Shown piece after piece: positions 36,100 to 47,854 of a DNA stretch of 64,000 nt (position 1 is the first letter of the stretch; each line of letters begins with the position of its first letter). This DNA is from Thysanoteuthis rhombus (taxonomy: Eukaryota; Mollusca; Cephalopoda; Oegopsida; Thysanoteuthidae), in contig OY735237.1 of NCBI GenBank assembly GCA_963457665.1, positions 2,880,322 through 2,944,321 of the forward strand, read 5' to 3'. Below the pieces are notes generated by a model. It saw only the letters and a list, made by a program, of their open reading frames with translations, was not told the DNA's origin and made no database searches. Made by a program: the position numbers and the translations under genes.

Positions 36100-38270
36100 A
36101 TTGAACTGTATTTCAAATTGTTATGAATCAACTGAGAATTATTTTCCATTCATAATTTCATCTGGAGACAAAAACTGGAAAATTAGCTTTTTCATGAGCT
36201 AAAAAACATGTTTTTCTGTAAGTGAGAAACCGATTCATCATTCATTTTCCCCAAACACAGTCCAACAATCATATCAATTAGGCTGAAACAAGACAAACAT
36301 CAAAAACCAAAATTCACAATATAGAAAAAAAAAAAAAAAGACCATATTGGGATTTTTTCAATAACTATCTACTTGATTATTTCGGTTATCAAATCACACC
36401 TCACCAAATAAACGTTCCATATGAGAGGGTCAATGATGAAACCTGGAATACTGATTGATGCTTACAATGACCCATCTAAAGATTAAGATATTTGTATTGT
36501 ACAAATTCAAGACATATCTGTGTGCTCTTCACTATGACTTAGACACAAAAGACTTGGAGCATTTGTAAATCAGTGATGGAAAAATAATTTCTCTTCCATG
36601 TGGAATAAAATTCGATGTTGCAGTTACAAGCATTAATGGAACAAGGTTCATTGGAAGTGAAGAAGAGCAAAGATGAAAGATCCAACTTCAAATCAGTCAT
36701 CTTCGAAAAAAAAAAACCAATATAACAGATAAAAACAGTTTTTTCTAAACTAGTTATATCAAACCAATCAATGGAGGAATATAGTTATTTTTTCCAAATT
36801 CTATTCTTTACAACTTAGCCAAGCTTTATAATTTTGGAATGAGGTGTCAATGGTTTTTTATGTTATTAACTCTGGCAGGACAGGCAAGTAAAAGATAGGA
36901 TAAGGAGGAAAGAAGAATTCTATTGTTCACAACTTTGTCAAACTGTAAAATTCTGTAATGGTGAGTCCATGAACTTATAATTGTAAGATGATCAGTCAAT
37001 TAATATAAAAGTGTCGAGTAACATTTGGGATACTGCTCTGTGCTACTCTTCCACTTTAAAATTAAGATAACTCAACGAATATAAAGAGTTTTGTCCTCAA
37101 AAATAGTCTTAACAAGAAATCTATCTGCAATAAAGTATATACAGTTTTTTGTTTTTTTTTTACAAGAGGTATATTTTAATATCTATCTTTGTCATTTTTT
37201 AACTGTAAGCTTGTGCAGATCGACATCTGCTATTTTAGTTGAGCCTAAAACTTGTGAAGATAGATCTCTTTAAGCTAGATTCATACAACTCCAATAAATT
37301 CAAACATGAACTATATCAACTTTGAAAGCTTGCTTCAAGCTTCATGTTTATAGCTACCATTTGTAAATACATTTACACAAGATTTTAGAACAGTCTTTGT
37401 CTAATTTTTGTATCTTTAAAGCGGATAGACTATTTCAACATATAAATATTTGGATTCTTTGACCCTTAATTGCCCTAATATGATCTCAATCGTGATACTC
37501 CATGGGTTCTGTATAGATTTGCATTCTGGGGTCAGCATGTTGCCAAATTCATTTCCAGTTTTACACAGCCTAGCAATATCATGATACATCCAAACATCAG
37601 TCAGATAATACCTGAATACATTGAAACAAGTCAGATTTTATCAAAACATATCCTATTTGATTTGTCTGCCATAGCCCAGTGATAAAACTTTCAACAATAC
37701 CAGAGAGATGGTTTCGGATATTGGTCACATCGATATCACTTATCACATTTATTCAAGTTTTTATCCAGTTGGATATTCTAAACACCAAAATTGGCAACAC
37801 TGGACTTTCAAGTTGAAAGAATATGGAAAAGGGGAAAAAAATTGTTAACACTTGACACCATTAGTTTGAAAAATACCCAAGTAATGAAAAAAAAAAAAAA
37901 AACCCACAAAACATTAAAAATTCAAAAAATTCAAATAAAAATAACTGAATTGGCAATGATGGATCACAATGCAAGAAAGACGAAAAAAATCTAAACTATA
38001 GATGAATCTGACGTGTAGTAAAACTACATCTAAAAAAACATTAATGGACCGAGTTCTGGTGTAGTATCCAGATGTCAGCATCTAAAAATAAGATCTTCAT
38101 CTAAAGTTTAGATATTTTCATTATGATTAAGGAAACTGATTTCTAACTGAATCTTGATACTTTGGATAAAGTTCTGTTCCAAAATGAACATTCAGGATTC
38201 AGTGGTAATTTTTTAAGTCTTGCAGCTGCATTTTGATTATTTTTACAGACAGAAATGCAAAAATCAAAGT
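36100..38270. other. Intron of ZNF-2 with recurring motifs
   Basis: 36100-36260 aligns in reverse complement with 55740-55870 of the ZNF-3 intron. A motif of about 55 bp, 'attctatt...acaactt-gtcaa-ct-ta-aattttg-aatg', occurs at 36799 and 36916 and again near 19015, 22190 and 40855. No exon was identified. Frames of 60-67 codons at 37091-37273 and 37791-37994 look like chance. Confidence 0.5.
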
Positions 38271-38273
38271 CTT

Positions 38274-39015
38274 ACTCTTTCATTAGTGTTTACCATTCTT
38301 ATTCCCCATTTGTCTTATACAAACATTAGTGACTAAAATTCTATATTTTCTTCCAATTTCTGATACTTTTAGTATTACTTTTGATCTCTTTGGGATACTG
38401 AGAAAAAATTAAAAGCACCTCAACCCTTAAACTATGCTCTTTCAGAGAATACATTAATAGGGGTTCTATGATCAATTGACAACTTTAGCCTGATAAGCAT
38501 ATTTATTCAAATTCATTCAATCAATGATATATTAATATTTCTCATGTATTACCAAAAAACAAACTCATTCAAATGTTTGATTTTTGTTCATTTATAAGAT
38601 TTGAGTTACCTCCCATGGATTTTGTGCTCTACTAATTTTTTTCATCAATATTCGATTTCATCAATGGTTTAATTTGACCTCAATTGCACAAATTTCTATT
38701 CAAAATTTTTATTAGATTCTAAAAATAGGATATTGAAGATTTTTCAGAAGTCTTAGGTCATTTTTAACCATAATCAATGCCAAAACAAAGTTTTACTATT
38801 ACACCGATGTTTACCATTTTTATTCCTCCACCCTTTTATACGAACAGTAATGACTTGAATTCTACATTTTCTGATACTTAGTTTTAGTATCACATTTGAT
38901 CCCTTTGAGCCACTGAGAGAAAATAAAAAGCCTCAAGACCCTTAAACTATGCTCTTTCAGAAAATACAGGTTCTCCGATCAATGGTAAATTTTGGCCTGA
39001 TTATCCTATAATTGG
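38274..39015. repeat. Tandem duplication in ZNF-2 intron, period ~515 bp
   Basis: The block 'gtttaccatt-ttattcc...ttttagtatta-ttttgatc-ctttg...aaagc-cctcaa-acccttaaactatgctctttcag' is found at about 38290-38510 and 38805-39015. Between the copies lies about 290 bp. Confidence 0.75.
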
Positions 39016-39019
39016 TTTC

Positions 39020-39873
39020 AATTTGCAAATAAACCTGGAAGGACAGGGAAGTGAAAATATTGAAAACAGAAGAACATTATTTTTTAACAAATGATCTCTA
39101 ATTAGTAGGCACTTCCATGAACAAAGTATTGTAATAAACAAATATCTTCTTTGACGCTTCTATTGCAGGAAATTGACATAAAATTGGTCATAATAAAACA
39201 TAAAAAGACTTTTGTGTACTTGAAGCAGATTTTAGTAGGCATCTCAGCAAACTTTTGACACTATTTTGAAACATATATTAAAGTTGAAAAACTATTATCC
39301 GTGAGTTTTTTCTTGTTTTTGCTAAAAAAAAAATTGAAGTCTATAAATATGTCCTCAAGAAAAAAAAAATTCAATTTAAAATTGCGCTCTTAAAAGTCAG
39401 TATTACATTGAGAAATCGAAAATTCAAATTTTTTAAAAAAATTAGGTGCTATTTTGACAGACATTTTCAAAAATTGTTAAAATATCCAACTCAGGTATTT
39501 CAAAAAATACTAGAAATAAAGTACTATCACTGTAGATTAGATTAAATCATAAAAACTTAGTTTCATCATTACCGAACAAAACTGAGCAAAAACAATATGA
39601 TTTTTTTTTTTTTACAAATTCATAAATAAATACCATTTTTTCCAAGATTGGGGGATTAAAATAACAACTACTTGCCATTGCTGTTGAAAGCTCCTGACAA
39701 CAATATAGCAGCGGGTGAACTTACGGAAGGCATTTACGTAACTTCAGAAGCAGGCATAGACATGTAATACGATTGTCTTCTCTTGAGCAACCGCAAAAAT
39801 AATGATAGCAATCATGTCGCCTGTGATCATCCATAGAAATGTATCAACTAATTAGGATAGACCCGAAAACAGC

Positions 39874-39920
<47 letters not shown>

Positions 39921-40850
39921 AAGAAAAAAAAAATAACGATTCGCTTTCATTATCTTTTTTCTCACAGTTGATCTGCTGCCTTCAGTACGATATCATCATA
40001 AAGTGTTGGTGTTGCTGTTCCAGAATGAATAAAGCTATGGATTTTCAAAAAATGATCGAATTAACAATAAAATCTATGTAAATTTCTATTAAAATAATTC
40101 ATTGCGAATAATCTTTTTCTTTTCACGGGAAATTGTCATAAATCATAAACATTGATAAATGAATGAGAAATGTAACCAATGAGAGAAATATTTTACTTTT
40201 TTTACGTTCGGTTTTTTAAATTCATAATCAAGACATTTTTGATGAGACTAAGTCAAAAACTGATACCTGTGGATTTATTATAGAATAAAATGATCATCAA
40301 ATGATTGATTAGAAGGGAGCGGTATTCACACTGATTATTTTTCCGAAATTTGGGTTAGAAACTCTTTAAAGTAAATTTCGTTTTTTATTCGATAAATACT
40401 GAAAATTTTATTAAAATCTAATTAGTAGTCGGTTTTGAGAATTGGAAAAAAAAATCCGACTGTTTTCGGTTGTCAAAAATAGAAATTTCCCAAAGCTAAT
40501 AACTGCTGCCGATTTGTTTACATCGTCGCCACAATTTATGCCATCTATTTTCTAAAATAGATTCGGTTATATGAGACTTAAACAAATAATTTCCATCTCT
40601 TATTTTTCGCCAATCTTCCAACTTACAAATGACACTAAGACTTCGACGATAGAATTGAGTTTTATATGATTTTGACATTTTTTTACCAAAAGGTATCAAT
40701 TCCTGCTTGGTTGTTCAAACGAAGTCCACAGAGATGCCTAGGTTATAGGTAGTTTCTCGTTTCAAATATTGATTCCTATTTTTCTTGCAACAAATTAATC
40801 TGAATCAAACATGATTCACCAGAGCGTAATCAGAAAAATTGAACCCTGAT
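39020..40850. other. Intron of ZNF-2, AT-rich, with (AT)n microsatellite
   Basis: An (AT)n run of about 22 units lies at 39875-39918 and creates a false 80-codon frame. No exon was recognised. The right part (40855-40930) carries another copy of the 'aagtcaagcttcataatt' motif. Confidence 0.45.
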
Positions 40851-40934
40851 TTTGAACAACTAAGTCAAGCTTCATAATTTATTCATTTTAGAAAGAGACG
40901 ATTCGTAATGAGGAGTCTGTGAATTGGTACGAAT

Positions 40935-41365
40935 TTGCTACTAAACCCTGGAAAGACTGGGAAGTGAAGATCTTTCATGTTCACTAATGAAACAATTTAA
41001 CTCAATAAAAAAATAAATAGAAAACTTACCAACCGGATTATTAAACTCTCCCCACCAAATTGTATTCAATTATTCAAAATGGATTAAAACGATAAAGTGA
41101 CTGAATGAATGTATAAAAAAATGAGTTAATTACGATCGAATATGAAGAGGCAATGGAAAAGACTGACTTGGTAACTATTTGTTCGAGTTAATTAATAAAA
41201 TAAAGCTTTCAGTACTTACAATATGATGGAATGCATAAACTTTGGTGGTTTGTGTCTTTAAAAAGGATCGGATGGATTAGGATTTACGGCGATAATCTGT
41301 TCGATACTTCCAGACCGTCTTGTTTACATTTCGCTGTAGTCGAAAGAAGGAAGTGACGTCAGCTA
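40935..41365 (-). promoter_or_regulatory. Zinc-finger gene leader module C (serves ZNF-2)
   Basis: Closest to module B. On the minus strand, TGACGTCA (41354-41361) is followed by CTTCC, then ATG at 41329-41327, the ACAAGACGGTCTGGAAG segment, SIEQII and KPPKFMHSII, and then the donor GTAAGT at 41219-41214. The ATG is followed immediately by TAA, and another stop lies before KPPKF, so this exon is a noncoding leader in this copy. The intron start aligns with the other three modules, including 'cattcattcagtcacttt' and 'attcgatcgtaattaactc'. It lies 6 kb upstream of the ZNF-2 array. Confidence 0.7.
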
Positions 41366-41369
41366 ACAT

Positions 41370-42095
41370 TTAACCTTAATCAATTATTATGAAATTTATT
41401 TTATTGGAACCAAGAATTACCAAAAATCCGATATAAAATTATTTTCTTACATTATATCTAAACGGGGTTGGGTGTAGATATTTAATCTCATCTATTCCAG
41501 ACAATTACCAGATGGAGTTTTCTTTCTGAAATTCGTATTAAAAAACTAACATGATATGAACAGGAAAAATTTCAGAGCTCGCAGACATACTCCCTCCTTG
41601 ACAGAAGACCATAGGACAAAACTTTCTTAGACAAAACTCCATCGAATAAATTCCCACTGTCAAGGTAAAAAGTAGGACAAAATCCAGTTGGGCAGTTTCA
41701 AACATGACAAAAAATTAATTTGTGATGGGATCATTTTTTAAATTCTTTATCATTATTCTTACGATAGGAAATTGTTTACCTATTCTCATTTACCCCCAAC
41801 TTTTTAAGACAGTTAAAAATTAAAGTATTCATCGAACTTCAACTTTTTTTAATGAAACCTTCTACATTTAGTTTATTTTGAATGGAACATCAGAAAATTT
41901 TTAAAATCCAGTGAGTTTCAAAAAAGATTTTCAAATAATTATTTTGATATTTGACAATCAATTGAAATTCTTGCTTTATTCATCAAGTTTGTACATGTAA
42001 AAAAATTGTCGTCAAATAATAACAGGGTTAAATATTTGAAAAGAATTATTCGATAATTGTAAATTATTTTAAGCTAGATTTTTCCTTTTCTGAAT
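41370..42095. other. AT-rich upstream flank of leader C
   Basis: This may include distal promoter of ZNF-2. No gene or RNA was recognised. Confidence 0.4.
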
Positions 42096-42097
42096 TT

Positions 42098-42196
42098 TTG
42101 AGATGAGGTATTATTATTATTAAGGCCGTAGAGTACAACGGCCGAAATGTTGTATGAAAAACAACCAAGATGAGGATAGTCCGAATAATAGAAATA
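42098..42196 (+). mobile_element. SINE 3' fragment with inverted tail
   Basis: 42122-42196 matches the 3' quarter of the SINE in plus orientation (AGGCCGTAGAGTACAACGG, then GAAATGTTGTATG, AACAACCAAGATGAGGA, GTCCGAATAATAGAAATAG). It is joined directly to 'tgagatgaggtattattattatt' (42099-42121), which is the SINE tail in the opposite orientation as seen at 19315-19336. The result is a head-truncated, partly inverted copy. Confidence 0.75.
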
Positions 42197-42234
42197 GTTT
42201 TTTCCTCATAAAAAATACAGATATATTCAAATTT

Positions 42235-42600
42235 TTACGAGATAACATTTTTTCGGAAAAGTAACTGAGTATACTGGCAGCCGTGATTGAATGTGGTAAA
42301 AATATCTACCTGTATTTCTGTGGAATTCAAGCAGTTTCTCCACATTCTCTTAATTATTTCAAGACTATGTTGTTCCTTTTTAAGATCTGTTAATAGTATT
42401 AATAAATGATTACATCTAAGTAATTTCATCTGAGATTTTAGTTTTAAAAAATTAGAGGGTTCATTGTTCCAAATATTGATAGGAGTTACTATTATCTGCA
42501 AAATTGTCACCTTTAAGTAGCAGATTCCATTGTTATGGACAGAGAAACAGAAAAAAAATCACTCTGTTCTTTATCTACTTTATCACCAAAATACGGAGAG
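42235..42600. other. AT-rich spacer between SINE fragment and LINE tail
   Basis: A 91-codon minus frame (42235-42510) has Ile/Leu/Asn-rich composition and no recognised motif. It is not called. Confidence 0.35.
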
Positions 42601-42601
42601 A

Positions 42602-45545
42602 CATCATCATCATCATCATTATCAGTTTTTCAATGTCCATCGTTGAACATAGATCTTCGCAAGGATCAACCACACTTCTCTATCATGGGCATCGCGGAGC
42701 CAGTATTTTCTGAATTTGTCTGGTTCATCTCTCCATCTTGTATTCTGTCAGCCTCAGTTTCACATGTGGTCTATGGGGATCTATGTTGTAAGTTGTGATG
42801 TCCTTTGGTTGTCTTTCATTCTCGCAACATAACTAGCCCATTGCCATTTAAGTTTGCTAAGGGATTCTATGATGTCTGTGGCCCCTGTTTTCTCTCTGAT
42901 ATACCGTGCTGTCTTATGATCTCTCCATGCAATGTTGAGCATGATTCTTTCTTGTAAATGTTGCATGCTTCTCGGCTTGTGAGTCTGTCTCTAGGTTCAA
43001 TGTCTCAGCTTCATAAGTGACTATCGGGAGGATGCATTGGTTGTATACTCTTCTTTTTAGGATTATTGGGATCATCTTGCTTTTGGAGGTTGAGCTTGCT
43101 TTGCCAAAAGCTTGCCATCCTAGAATGATTCTTTGCTATATTTCTTCTTCTTTTGTGGATTTCATAGAGATTCGTTGTCTCTAGTAGATGTTGTAGTCTA
43201 CTTTCCCCCGTTTTGCATCTTCGATTTTGACAGTTATGTCCTTATTCTTGATGTGATTGTTGCACATGACTTTTGTTTTACAGAAGTTCATGTGTCGGCC
43301 GACTCTTTTGCTTTGTTTGTTTAGTTCATCTAACATTAGTTGGAGGTTGTATAGGTTCACTGCAAAAGGTACGATGTCATCTGCAAATCAGAGGTTGTTC
43401 AGACATTCGCCATCTGTTAGATTCCTCTATTCTCCCAGTCCAGGTTACGGAAGATCATCTTGAGGCAGGCTGTGAAGATTTTGGGTGAGCTGGTATCGCC
43501 TTGTCTTACTCTTTTTTGGAGTTGGAGGGGTTCAGAGTCTTTATGTAGCCTGATAAAGGAGTTGCTGTGATTGTATATATGTTGCAGTACTCTGACGTAT
43601 ACAAGGTCTACACCTTGTAGAGTAATAGCCTTCATGACCATGGGAATTTCTACAGAGTCAAATGCCTTCCTCAAGTCTGTAAATGCTACAGCAAGTGGCA
43701 TTTTGTATTCTGCTGCTTTCTCCTTCAGCTGGTTTACTGAATGGAGATGGTCCATGGTCAAGTAGCTTCTTCTAAATCCAGCCTGTTTCCGTGGTTGCTT
43801 TTCATCTAGTGTTTTAGTGATCCAGTTGGTGATGATTTTTGTGAACAGTTAAGTAGGCTTATAGTCATGTAGTTGTTGAGGTCTTTGGCGTTTCCTTTTT
43901 TATGTAGAAGCATTATAATTGCCGTGTTCCAGTCTTCTGGAACTCTACTCTGTCTTAAACAGATTAGCTAGCTTTTTGTAGACAATCTTAGTGGCCTTTT
44001 TGAGTAGATCAATGGTGATGTTATCTAGTCCAGGTGCCTTTCTTTTTCTTTCAGTTTGTTTGATAGCCTGTTTTACCTCCCATGGTGTAACTTCTGGGAA
44101 GTCCTCAAACTGATTGTCAGCATCTTGCATATCCTGGCCGTTGCTTAGTTGCTCATGTCTTGAAGAGTAGAGGTCTTGGTACAATCCTTGTGAGTGTTCA
44201 ATAATTCTGTCTCTGTCTGTTGTTATATCTCCGTTTTCTTTAAGTATGCTAGTTATTTGTTTCTGTCCTGTCCTGAGAGCTTTGTTTATTGCTCTGAAGC
44301 CTTGCCGTTTTTCGACAGTGGTTTTGATGATTGCTGTCGTGTACTTTCTTTTGTCTTCACTTAGTCTATTTTTGATTGATTTAGTTTAGTTCGGCCTCCT
44401 TAATTTTTTTCCTTGTTACTGTTGGTAGTTTATGGTTTCTGCACTTTTCAATGAATTCCCTGGTTTTGTCTGATGATTACTGATGGTCTGTGTGTTTCTC
44501 GGTTTAAACATATTGGCTGCTTTGATGAGACAGGTTGTTATTTTGCTGTGGAGTTCATTGATATTGGTGTTGTTTTCATCGGTAAGGATTTTAAATCTGT
44601 TTTTCAATTCTAGCTTGTAGAGTGGGGTGAGTTCATTTGGTTCATTCAGTGGCTGCGGTTTGGTGTGGAACATTTTTCTGCATTCTTTATTGGTGTTTTA
44701 GTTGCATCTTACCATTCTATGGTCGCTTCCTATGTTTACTTAGTTTAGAATTTGAATGTCTTTGATGGTGTGGCTTTTGTCCATTAAAATGTATATTTCG
44801 TTTTTGGTTTCATGGTTGGGGCTCTTCCAAGTCCCTTTTCCTACTGGGTTTCTTTTTGAAGAATGTATTCATCATTTTGAAGTTGTTTGCAGTTGCAAAG
44901 TTTACAAGACGCTCACCTCTCTCATTCCGTCTTTCGTATCCAAATTCTCCAACGCAGTGTTTGTTTCCTTGTCCTACTCGTGCATCGAAATTTCTCATGA
45001 TGATATTGAAGTATGTTTTGGTGTCTTGTAGTAGGGAGTTCAAGTCATCATAGAAGTTGTTTATTTCTTCTTTGATTGATTATGAAGTGGAAGCGTAGAC
45101 TTGGATGACATTTAGCTTGTATCTCTTTGACAGTTGTATGGTATGCTTGCTATGCGGTCTGAGATAGCTTTGAAAGCTACCACGTTGTCTTTCAAGTCTT
45201 CATTGATGAGAAAACCCACTTCACTCTGTTTAACTTTCTCTCTTCTGTAGCTGTAGAGAAGATGTTTGTTTTTCTATTCTATTACTTCTTATCCTTGTCT
45301 TCTCATTTCCCTAATACCAATGATGTCCCATTTGATGTTTTTGATTTTGTTTTCTAGATGGGTTATGTGAGAATAGGTTGAAAGTGTTCTGACATTGTAA
45401 GTGCTGATATATTACGTTGTTCTCTTGATGAGGGATTTTAGGCTTGGGTTTTGTTTGGGTGGTTGCTGATAAGGCACATCACTCCCACCCAAGGTAAGTG
45501 ATGCGGCTGGGCATTTTGGTACCGATGACCCAGCAAGAACAGGCG
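42602..45545 (-). mobile_element. RTE-type LINE, nearly full length, dead
   Basis: About 2.9 kb, the usual length for RTE-clade elements. Minus strand, 5' to 3'. An apurinic endonuclease starts TYNVRTLS (45406-45380) with WDIIGIREMRR, but the GDFNA motif is changed to RNFDARVG, then FGYERRNERGERLVNFATANN (44810-45043). A linker and the RT region follow: KRKAPGLDNITIDLL (43945-44184), VAFTDLRKAFDSVE and RVRQGDTSSPKIFTACL (43417-43761), and FADDI at 43387-43373, preceded by a stop codon in place of the usual Arg. The C-terminal part has IREKTGATDIIE and KWQWASYVARMKDN (42781-42966). The 3' end is an (ATG)n microsatellite at 42602-42622, as is typical of RTE. At least five changes of frame separate these blocks, so the copy cannot be active. 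A working relative could mobilise SINEs. Confidence 0.9.
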
Positions 45546-45549
45546 TTTT

Positions 45550-46085
45550 CCTGGTGTAAACTTTTCATATTATAAAACTATATATTTCCAAAACGCTATG
45601 CTCATTAAAATAAAAAGCAAAAGTTAATAAGCAAAATTTAATGTATTTTTGACTCGTTGCAACTGTTACTGACAAGTGTTACCACTGTCCCCAAGACTGG
45701 GATCAGCTGCAACATCTGACTTCTTCATTCCATCAAAGATTGTGAATGATATATAATCTTTACTAATCTTTAAAAGGTATCTGTAATTAGCACATAGATG
45801 TTGAGTTTAGTATATAAAAATTCAGTTGGTCTAGTCCAAATAGTCTCTGAAGGGGTGCAACTGTCCCCAGTCCCCCCCCCCTGCTGTGGGTAGATGATGG
45901 AATTTTCTGGCATTTGAATTTCCAAAACTGACTTTTAAAAAAGGTATACTAAATGCTTAATAAGAGTTGCTCAAATATTTTGAGCATAGATCTGCCTGTT
46001 CAACTAGTTGTGCTGTTAGAAGCCTTTCAATGTTTTCTTTTTTCAACATAAACGCCATTTTTATTTCAATAGTCAGCAGAGTCCG
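45550..46085. other. Spacer between LINE and transposase relic
   Basis: AT-rich, with a run of ten C near 45880 and two copies of a 'tgcaactgt-ccccaag/ccccag' phrase (45658-45700 and 45855-45880). No gene was seen. Confidence 0.4.
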
Positions 46086-46089
46086 ATAC

Positions 46090-47095
46090 AATTGTGTAAG
46101 ATTGTTCAAATGAGTGACTAACCAGACCTTTCTGTATTATTTGCAAGGAAGTTGAGAGAAAAATGAAAATAGAAATGGGCTTTGTATGGTTCTGCCTTCT
46201 TACTGACTTTCCACTCGAAATACACTTTCTCAATGAGTACCAAAGAAGAAATAGACAAGAGAAAAGATGAATTGAAAACAGAATAACTTCACCTCAGCTT
46301 TAGAAATGGACAGATATCATTTGGATATCTGTTTGTAAGTTGCTTTTGTTATGGAACTCAGTATTCCTCCTTTAAAATGAAGGATCATGAAGTGAGATTC
46401 CATAATGGGAAAGAAACGATTTTTCTCTGCTGCTTCTTTCTATAGAATAAATATATAATAAAAATAACCGAAGACATGAATGTCTTTCTTTTTCAAAGAT
46501 ATTGACTAGTTTTCCAGATGACGAGGAAACTATGTATCATACCATATCTTGTCCCTTTCTTAGATCTTCCCTGTGAATGCAATAAGAACTAATTGCAGTT
46601 TGTTCCATCAATGTAAATGAGTTGCTTGTCTTCCCCCATTGATATCATCGATGACTGCACAGAAACGACTCGTTTAATTTTATTGCTTAGTGAGTTCATG
46701 ACAGCAGGCTCCGAGATGACTTTCTCGATGGTTTTTCACAGTCTTTCCTAATTGATGTTTATTTGCTCTTTGGCAGCAAGTTTCTCTTTCAATTGTGTAA
46801 GAGTTAAAATATGATTATCACTTGACCAATCTAACATTCAACTTTCTTGATTCAACTCCCTCCCCATGGCTTGCTAGTCTCCACACTATTTCAGATCCAA
46901 CCTAGGCTGTCTGCACTGCCACTCTTTCAGCGATTGCCATCTTTTTCCAGTCTCTATTCTCAGCTGCAGCAAGCATCTTCCTTCTAATAAGAATATTACT
47001 AAAACAGTTGTACTTGCTTCTTTTAACACTTTTCTTGACTCGTCTCTTTGATCTTCAGATATTAACCGACTCATCATCATCTGGATAAATGTTGC
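46090..47095 (-). mobile_element. Tc1/IS630-like transposase relic
   Basis: On the minus strand, a helix-turn-helix-like N-terminal part (DWKKMAIAERVAVQTA, about 46900-46955) is followed by a second helical part. Then LIYIDGTNCN at 46620-46591 stands for the first catalytic Asp of the DDE/DDD domain (family form YIDETNFN), and QGRSKKGTR follows just after. Stops and frame changes are frequent. The C-terminal catalytic half is barely recognisable and no terminal inverted repeats were identified. It is a plain DNA transposon, long dead. Confidence 0.55.
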
Positions 47096-47099
47096 TGGT

Positions 47100-47850
47100 A
47101 TCCATGATCAAACACTGTGACAATTTGGAGTGCATATGTAATACTTCAACCTACAAACTGGAACATTCTGTGTATAAATCAAATTTCTCCCTTACTCCGT
47201 GGTTCACCTTCCATTTAAATTTCATCAGAATTCATTGAAAACTTTTGGAGATATCAGGGGAGATTACAGAAATGTAGGAAGAAAAAAAACCAAAAGAAAT
47301 CTCTCAGTCATAAAACAAAGTCTTGGATCCTCCTCCAAATTTGATCACTTCCCATGAAATTTCATTGAAATCCATTGGGAAGGATGAAGACAGACTGTAG
47401 CAAATACAGAAATTAATGGGGGAAAAAAAATGCAAAAATATCTTTCAATCAGAAACAAATTCATGAATTCTGCCCAAAATTTGATCACTTCTTACATAAT
47501 ATGTGCTTTTCTGTTCCACTAAAATTCATTGAAAATTTTTGCAGATAACATGTAGACAGAGGTGAATACAGAAAGGTATAAAATATTGAAATGGAAAAAA
47601 TATCTCTTAATCAAAAACAAAATTTTAGATCCACTCCAAAATGCTGTGAGTTCTTCCTTACTGCCTTAAAGCCCCCCCCCCCGAAATTCATTAAAATAAA
47701 GTCAGAACTTTTTGAGATATCATATGGACAGACAGGAGCAAACAACAGAAATGTATTTTTTTAATAGTGTAAAAATATCTGCCAATCCAGATCAAATTCC
47801 TGAATTTGCCCCAAAATTTGATCAATTCTTCCTCATGATATAAGTCGCTG
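47100..47850. repeat. Tandem array of the ~160-bp invertebrate repeat
   Basis: About four to five units with periods of roughly 130-162 bp. Each contains a 'ttcattgaaa-tcc/ctttt' part (47230, 47363, 47525, 47685), then 'gagatatca-gtggacagacag' and 'aaatacagaaatgta', followed by A-rich sequence and 'tctctcaatcaaaaacaaa-tcttggatcc'. Units are 75-85% alike by eye. Non-coding. Confidence 0.75.
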
Positions 47851-47854
47851 TTCA

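Noticed and set aside
39839-40081. 80-codon frame with a Tyr-Ile repeat
   Set aside because: Produced by an (AT)n microsatellite.
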